Of a DNA stretch of 35,469 nucleotides, positions 31,158-35,469 are shown in pieces; within the stretch, counting starts at the first letter, position 1, and each line of letters starts with the position of its first letter. The notes beneath the pieces are model-generated. The model was not told where the DNA came from and ran no database searches. It was given only the letters and a program-made list of their open reading frames with translations. Source of the stretch: CAITQP01 sp964387965 (GTDB taxonomy: Bacteria > Patescibacteriota > Minisyncoccia > Phycocordibacterales > UBA9973); the NCBI GenBank assembly GCA_964387965.1, contig CAYLXO010000007.1:1-35469 (forward strand), read 5' to 3'. The position numbers and the translations under genes were made by a program.

Positions 31158-31345
31158 AAAAAAAATCCGCCCAAGGGAGGATTGAAGTCCAGTCGTATAA
31201 TTACGGCGGATTTCCTGCTCGGGATGAGACAAAACGTCTCTTAAATCAATTTGGTAGTCGGACTTTAACCGTAGCGGCACTGTGGAGGATTTACACCTCG
31301 CTTCCCCAAATCAACGTTTATAATTGTTAAGCACCAAGAACGTGT
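31158..31345 (-). promoter_or_regulatory. Cobalamin riboswitch with intrinsic terminator
   Basis: Minus-strand leader of the DUF4430 operon. Core elements: GGTGC (31331-31335), GGGGAAGCGAGGTGTAAATC (within 31285-31307), CACAGTGCCGCTACGG, and the B12 box AGTCCGACTACC (31253-31264). ATTTGG upstream of the core pairs with CCAAAT after the B12 box. GAGAC-GTTTT-GTCTC (31226-31240) is placed like P13, whose loop kisses L5. The expression platform pairs AAATCCGCC (31205-31213) with GGCGGATTT, followed by a T8 run that abuts the ATG (31157). Bound cobalamin should favour the terminator and switch the operon off. Confidence 0.92.
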
Positions 31346-31349
31346 TCAC

Positions 31350-31377
31350 ATACTACTCTTCTACAAAAATTATGCAA
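31350..31377 (-). promoter_or_regulatory. Promoter of the riboswitch operon
   Basis: TTGCAT (31372-31377), 16-bp spacer, TAGTAT (31350-31355) on minus. The start would fall near 31343, a few bases before the aptamer, just behind the NUDIX stop at 31386. Confidence 0.6.
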
Positions 31378-31385
31378 GTTTGAAA

Positions 31386-31646
31386 TTATTTCAACAAAAA
31401 CTCCTTTACCGCCCATGAGTGGGATTCGAAAAATAATTTTTGTTCAAATTCTTCTGGTGTTGCCCAATGCGTAACGCGATCGCCATGACCATCTGGACCA
31501 TCGACAAGTTCAACAAGAAAAAATTTGCAGATTTTTCGAAGCGCACCGAGCTCAGGATGAACAACATACTGAATTGCTTCTCCGACAAATTTTGCTGATT
31601 TAACTTCGCGCACCATTTCTTCCATGACTTCTCTACGTAATCCTTC
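31386..31646 (-). CDS. NUDIX hydrolase, 5' part missing in gap
   Basis: 86 codons from the gap edge to TAA. It opens inside a Nudix box (EGLRREVMEEMVREV), which keeps the R-E-x-x-E-E metal ligands, although the glycine normally following EE-x is a valine. The C-terminal part (FFLVELVDGPDGHGDRV, HWATPEEFEQKLFFESHSWAVKEFL) fits NUDIX proteins that hydrolyse nucleoside diphosphate derivatives. The apparent continuous frame with the adenosyltransferase gene is produced by the N-run and should not be read as a fusion. It lies between cobalamin adenosyltransferase and the riboswitch. Confidence 0.75.
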   Translation of the reverse strand, partial: EGLRREVMEEMVREVKSAKFVGEAIQYVVHPELGALRKICKFFLVELVDGPDGHGDRVTHWATPEEFEQKLFFESHSWAVKEFLLK

Positions 31647-31746
31647 NNNNNNNNNNNNNNNNNNNNNNNNNNNNNNNNNNNNNNNNNNNNNNNNNNNNNN
31701 NNNNNNNNNNNNNNNNNNNNNNNNNNNNNNNNNNNNNNNNNNNNNN
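31647..31746. other. Scaffold gap (100 N)
   Basis: Exactly 100 N, nominal. It hides the 3' end of the adenosyltransferase gene and the start of the NUDIX gene. A NUDIX N-terminus plus a stop and a start would need more than 100 bp, so the real gap is probably longer. Confidence 0.9.
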
Positions 31747-32300
31747 TCATAACGAGGCGCTTCTTCAACTATTCCTCCTACGTGATTAAACATGCGTGCA
31801 AATGCATACAGCACACTCGAGAGACGATTTAAGTACGCGCGAGAATGATCGCCCACCTTACGCTCACCTTCTTCTACTACGCCGACAACACGACGCTCAG
31901 CGCGACGAGCGATTGTGCGCGCAACATCTGACATTGCGGCAAGTTCTGTTCCACCTGATACAAAGAATGATTTGATTGGTGGTAACGCTTTTTCAATACT
32001 ATCGATGATAGATTCTTCCCACTTTACTTTTTCTTCAGAGATTGTTTTATCAGCACCAGCAAGCTCTGCTTGAATGATAAACAAATCTTGTTGAATGCGA
32101 TTGATTGTATCTTTTACAGAAAGCTTTCCGATTTCCAAATCAAATACGATGGATTCTGATTTTACTTTGAAAAGTCCGAGAAATGAATTTATTTCATCCA
32201 AACTTCCGAGTGCTTCAGCGATAGCTGACGACTTTGAAATACGCTGGTCGCAACCAAATGTTTTTGTCGTACCAGTGTCTCCTTTTCGTGTGTACAGCAT
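31747..32300 (-). CDS. ATP:cob(I)alamin adenosyltransferase, PduO type, 3' end in gap
   Basis: 184 codons from MLYTRKGDTGTTKTFG. It transfers the adenosyl group of ATP to cob(I)alamin, making the coenzyme used by class II ribonucleotide reductase. PduO motifs: TRKGDTGTT (ATP site, about 4-12), ALGSLDEINSFLG (about 30-42), FFVSGGTELAAMSDVARTIARRAERRVV (about 111-138; the usual His before AR is Asp), and RAYLNRLSSVLYAFARMFNH (about 153-172). The family is 180-190 residues, so only a few C-terminal residues are missing. Its start is 2 bp after the ECF S-component stop. Together with the reductase upstream it makes a coherent B12-use locus. Confidence 0.9.
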
Positions 32301-32302
32301 AC

Positions 32303-32845
32303 TTATGATTCAAGAACAGGCTTTGCCTGTTTGATAAATGAGAATTTTTTGTCGAGCACAAAATCAATTGCTGGAGATACAGTAAGAGCAAACGCGATGT
32401 TACTTATTAGATGAAGTGCTGTAAATGGAATCTGTCCCATTACTGCGTTCATAAATGGCTGATGAAATGCAATCGGACCGAGCGTAAGTCCTGTTAGGAC
32501 ATCAAATGCTATTGTTCCAAAAATTGCATAACTTAGATATCCAACTCTACGATTTTTAAATTTTGGAAGCGCCCATGCAGCTACTCCTCCAACAAGACCA
32601 AAGCCAAGCGCCGAAACGAATGTCCATGATCCAATACCTGCTGTTATAAGGTCGTAAAGCACGATATTTGATGCTCCAAATACAAATCCGAGAACTACTC
32701 CATAGCGACGTGCAAATGGCATTGTAGACGCGAATACAGGCTCTACGTTAGGAGCGCGAAGTGGTATTAGGCGTACGAGCGTACAGATGACAAGCGCGAT
32801 AAGTGCGCCATACCATGGTTGTGCTTTGTTTTCAGTATTTTTCAT
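32303..32845 (-). CDS. ECF-type transporter S component, probably for cobalamin
   Basis: 180 residues from MKNTENKAQPWYGAL (Met at 32843-32845; an upstream in-frame Met is less likely). About five or six membrane helices. The stretch VRLIPLRAPNVEPVFASTMPFARRYG (about 18-43) and GLVGGVAAWALPKF resemble S components of the energy-coupling-factor vitamin transporters. Specificity for B12 or a precursor is inferred from context: adenosyltransferase 2 bp downstream, riboswitch next, B12-dependent reductase just upstream. The shared ECF ATPases and T subunit are not in the window. TATTAT lies 9 nt before the ATG. Confidence 0.78.
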   Translation of the reverse strand: MKNTENKAQPWYGALIALVICTLVRLIPLRAPNVEPVFASTMPFARRYGVVLGFVFGASNIVLYDLITAGIGSWTFVSALGFGLVGGVAAWALPKFKNRRVGYLSYAIFGTIAFDVLTGLTLGPIAFHQPFMNAVMGQIPFTALHLISNIAFALTVSPAIDFVLDKKFSFIKQAKPVLES

Positions 32846-32894
32846 ATAGATTCGATAATATATTTTGTTTACCAATATGGCAAATCGAGCTTAT

Positions 32895-32930
32895 AAACGG
32901 CCACTATCAGAAATTCTGATGTGGCCGTTT
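32895..32930. terminator. Hairpin terminator after the ribonucleotide reductase gene
   Basis: AAACGGCCAC-ATCAGAA / TTCTGAT-GTGGCCGTTT forms a long stem with a single-base bulge on minus. The T-tract is poor on minus (ATAAGC) and modest on plus (ATTAAGTTTT), so it may end reductase transcripts or act as an mRNA-stabilising structure. Confidence 0.6.
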
Positions 32931-32941
32931 ATTAAGTTTTA

Positions 32942-35326
32942 TTACAAGATTTCACAGACTCCCGCGACACAAGCAAGTTCACGCTTAAGTTCAGTTTCAT
33001 CTGCCTTCTCGTACGTAATAATCTTTGAGAAGTCGAGATGCTTGAAGCGTTCACTCATCTCACGGTAACGTTTTTCGTCGATTGGCTCGTATGGAGCAAG
33101 CTGATAGACGTGGTTGTCGCGTGGAAGGAATGAAAGTCCTCCAACGATGTCCCAATTTTTGTAGAGCCAGTGCGCAACTTCAATCCATTCATTTTCACCA
33201 ATTGAAACTGTTACTGAAGGATTGTGTTCTGTAAAGTTTTCTTTTACAAGTTTCCAGTGTTCGAGTTGTGTGAGTGCAGTTTGATCATCACGGAAGATTT
33301 TTCCTGGAGCCTTTACTGGAAATTCAAGAACATATGTTGTAGCAGTTTCCATTGTCTGTCCTACTTCTGGATAAAATGGAACTCCCTGATCTTTCAACAT
33401 CTTAAAGAGTGCATCTGTTGCAGCGATACGGATACGACGGATGTAGTAAGGAGCGTGACGAGGATGCATTCCACTTGAGCAGTCTACTGTTTGTGAAAGA
33501 TTTCCTGATGGCTTCACGCAAGTGATACATGATGATTCACTGATTCCAAAACGCTTTGCGTACATCTTGTTTACTTTGATTGTTTCTGCACGGAGATTCT
33601 GCAATACTTTCGCGTTTCGAACTGTCTCACAATCCCACTGTCCTGTAAGTGACACTCCGAGAAGTGCTTCGCGCTTACAGTGATCAGTCCATTCTTGTGA
33701 TAGATATTTGAAATTTGTAAGTGATGCTTGATATGTTCCGATGATTGTTGCTACGCGGATTTTTCGGAGAAGCGATTCCTCTGTATCTTCAGCGCGACAC
33801 ACAACTTCAGAAAGGTTACAAAATTGTTTTGACTGCAAGATGATTTCTCCACAAGGATTTGTTCCGATAAATCCTGTAATGTTTTTTCCATCATAAAGTC
33901 CATCTTTTTTCCAAAGGTCGAGACGGCGCTGTGGCAATTGAAGTGGCAATGATCCACGATTGAAAATTCCACGCTCTCCAGAACCAGACTTCATGAGCGC
34001 AATCCATTCATCAAGAAATTCTGCTTCTGTTGGCTTGTGCATGTGCACTGCAGAGTTGTTTGCAAGACTACGCTGACTTTCGGTGAGATAAAACTGTCCT
34101 GCTTTTGCATCACGGATCTTATCATCTTCAAGATCTGAAAGTGAGATCATCGCTGAACGGCGAACACCTCCAGCTACAACGATTTCTCCAATCTTACAGA
34201 TGATATCGTGAGCATCGATGTTTTCGAGGTGTTTACCTTGGCGCTTGAGCATCTTCTCGCGTGTAAAACGAAGAAGTTCGCGAAGTGGGTCTGGGCCAGA
34301 AGACTTTCCTCCCATCACCTTAAGACGTGCTCCTGCTGGACGAAGAAGAGAAAAATCAAAATCTACATCCTGTCCATTTGACCATGTCTCAAGTCCAAGC
34401 AAGAATGCATCACACCATCCTTCTTTTGAGTCAGCAACAACGTGTACTGGAAGCTTCTTCCCTGTCTGCATTTTGATTTGTGGAAGCGCCTGAATGTTTG
34501 CACTCTCAACACTCCATCCCACGCCAGTACCACACATTGAGATGTACATAATTTCTGAGAAATCACGCCACATTGTCGGTGCGATGTACGAACAGTTGTA
34601 TGCACAGACGTTTGTAGAACGAGCTGCAGCACCTGCAAATTGGAGCAAGCGCATTGATGGCATCGCTTCTTGCTTAAGAATTGTTTCGCGTACTTCGGTG
34701 TATTCCTCTTCCTTCAACTTTCCACCAAGATTTTCACGCATAAATGCCATGTAACGATCTACTGTCTCGATCCAAGTCTCTCGACGTCCTTCAGCATCAT
34801 TCCATTTTGAATACGTACGGTAATAGACGAACTCTCCAAGTGGATTTTTGAAATACTTTTTACTATCCTCTGCAAGTTTCTTTACATGTGGAGGAACATG
34901 CACACCTTTCTGTCGGAGTTTTGAACGTTGTTCACGGTACAAAATGTAGTGCTTTGCAGTTTTTACATAGTCACTCTTAATGAGTTCCTGTTCTACGGTA
35001 TCCTGAATTCCTTCGACTGTTGGTACGAAGTTTTTGTGCTTGCGCGCAATACGTACAAGCTCAGAGTACACCTGATTTGCCACAAGTTCTGCCTCCTTCA
35101 TTGATCCTTCTCCTGTTTGGATCATCGCTTTGTTTATTGCTGTCGCAATTTTTGCCAAATCAAATGGAACATTTGATCCGTCACGCTTCAAAACCTTGGT
35201 TACAAACTCGATATTCTTTGGTTGAACTGCAACTGTAGCCTGTTTTGGAGCTGCTTTTTCTACTTTCTTTGCGACAACTTTTTTTGCGACTTTCTTTGCT
35301 TTTGCTTTTGTTTTTTTAGGAGACAT
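32942..35326 (-). CDS. nrdJ: Adenosylcobalamin-dependent ribonucleotide reductase (class II)
   Basis: 794 residues from MSPKKTKAK (Met at 35324-35326). Makes deoxyribonucleotides with a radical from adenosylcobalamin, so needs B12 but no oxygen. It has a Lys/Ala-rich N-terminal tail (1-38), an ATP-cone-like domain (about 43-125, FVTKVLKRDGSNVPFDLAKI), then the ten-strand barrel: TYSKWNDAEGRRETW, LLQFAGAAARSTNVCAYNC, TNPCGEIILQSKQFCNLSEV with the thiyl-radical Cys and catalytic Glu, and CITCVKPSGNLSQTVDCSSGMHPRHAP. The C-terminal CVAGVCEIL carries the pair of Cys that re-reduce the active site. Downstream genes supply B12 uptake and adenosylation. Confidence 0.93.
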   Translation of the reverse strand: MSPKKTKAKAKKVAKKVVAKKVEKAAPKQATVAVQPKNIEFVTKVLKRDGSNVPFDLAKIATAINKAMIQTGEGSMKEAELVANQVYSELVRIARKHKNFVPTVEGIQDTVEQELIKSDYVKTAKHYILYREQRSKLRQKGVHVPPHVKKLAEDSKKYFKNPLGEFVYYRTYSKWNDAEGRRETWIETVDRYMAFMRENLGGKLKEEEYTEVRETILKQEAMPSMRLLQFAGAAARSTNVCAYNCSYIAPTMWRDFSEIMYISMCGTGVGWSVESANIQALPQIKMQTGKKLPVHVVADSKEGWCDAFLLGLETWSNGQDVDFDFSLLRPAGARLKVMGGKSSGPDPLRELLRFTREKMLKRQGKHLENIDAHDIICKIGEIVVAGGVRRSAMISLSDLEDDKIRDAKAGQFYLTESQRSLANNSAVHMHKPTEAEFLDEWIALMKSGSGERGIFNRGSLPLQLPQRRLDLWKKDGLYDGKNITGFIGTNPCGEIILQSKQFCNLSEVVCRAEDTEESLLRKIRVATIIGTYQASLTNFKYLSQEWTDHCKREALLGVSLTGQWDCETVRNAKVLQNLRAETIKVNKMYAKRFGISESSCITCVKPSGNLSQTVDCSSGMHPRHAPYYIRRIRIAATDALFKMLKDQGVPFYPEVGQTMETATTYVLEFPVKAPGKIFRDDQTALTQLEHWKLVKENFTEHNPSVTVSIGENEWIEVAHWLYKNWDIVGGLSFLPRDNHVYQLAPYEPIDEKRYREMSERFKHLDFSKIITYEKADETELKRELACVAGVCEIL

Positions 35327-35374
35327 AAATCTTGTGTTTTTGAAAAAATAATAATGAATGCGAGCGAACAAAAA

Positions 35375-35449
35375 TTAAATTAATGAGGATTCGTGAAAAT
35401 CAATTCGTTTTCGTTTTCTATATCTAATTTTTGGTCGAAAATATTTCAT
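35375..35449 (-). CDS. Possible 24-residue basic peptide upstream of nrdJ
   Basis: ATG at 35447-35449 to TAA at 35375-35377 encodes MKYFRPKIRYRKRKRIDF and six more residues. TATAAT ends 9 nt before the ATG, as in the leaderless genes here. It may be a leader peptide or chance. The remainder of 35327-35469 shows only AT-rich DNA with TATTAT-like boxes that may serve nrdJ; I see no riboswitch in it. Confidence 0.25.
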   Translation of the reverse strand: MKYFRPKIRYRKRKRIDFHESSLI

Positions 35450-35469
35450 GGGTATAAGATTATACGCGT

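Noticed and set aside
31158..31280. N-terminal extension of the DUF4430 protein (about 41 codons)
   Set aside because: That stretch is the B12 box and terminator of the riboswitch; the membrane anchor starts at the Met at 31157.
1..35469. CRISPR array, prophage, insertion sequence with transposase, or recoded TGA
   Set aside because: No regularly spaced repeats, no phage or transposase genes, and conserved genes are uninterrupted under the standard bacterial code; TGA appears to act as a stop at 28790-28792.

Overview
The window looks like a scaffold piece from an uncultivated Patescibacteria (Candidate Phyla Radiation) genome, most likely of the Parcubacteria/Paceibacteria side. The case rests on small, tightly packed genes, AT-rich DNA, TAA-dominated stop codons with no in-frame TGA interrupting a gene (ordinary bacterial code), many short membrane proteins of unknown function, a sigma-region-4/HARE-HTH protein, an adenosylcobalamin-dependent ribonucleotide reductase and degenerate or shortened versions of PriA, MetK and arginine decarboxylase. 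Four runs of exactly 100 N are scaffold gaps of nominal size. One of them is flanked by an identical 55-bp direct repeat, the mark of a de Bruijn overlap.

Layout. 1-2775 (minus): partial EamA-type transporter, an unknown membrane protein, metK. 2812-4478 (plus): agmatinase and an inositol-monophosphatase family enzyme, meeting at a bidirectional terminator a deoxyhypusine-synthase-like gene and a short arginine decarboxylase on minus (4507-6945). Together these form a putrescine-making cluster. 7124-7288 is a small Cys-rich ORF. 7343-12721 (minus): dnaJ, gatB, mltG, a large membrane-anchored protein and a small membrane-anchored protein. 12794-17562 (minus): sigma4-HARE regulator, rseP, frr, a delta-prime-like clamp-loader gene and mreB. 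18283-20226 (plus): a PriA homologue without its helicase motifs. 20876-25026 (plus): rpsU-ybeY, ftsA, ftsZ, trxB; then a GlmU-type nucleotidyltransferase on minus. 25874-27062: two small membrane proteins, a gene fragment and tRNA-Glu next to a gap.

27096-35326 (minus) reads as one vitamin B12 economy. It holds a B12-dependent class II ribonucleotide reductase, an ECF-type S component, a PduO-type cobalamin adenosyltransferase, a NUDIX hydrolase fragment, and then a cobalamin riboswitch with a terminator directly before the start codon. The riboswitch leads a run of a DUF4430 protein, a large surface protein joining a DUF4430 domain to an alpha-toroid (the two folds of intrinsic factor and transcobalamin), a methyltransferase and a DoxX-like membrane protein.

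Two further points stand out. First, two copies of a ~115-bp element with terminal inverted repeats lie exactly at the start codons of frr and priA; each is flanked by a duplicated ATG-containing word, and the assembly broke precisely at the edge of one copy. Second, many genes have a -10 box 6-9 nt before the ATG, predicting widespread leaderless mRNAs; the two elements seem to have landed at such start points.
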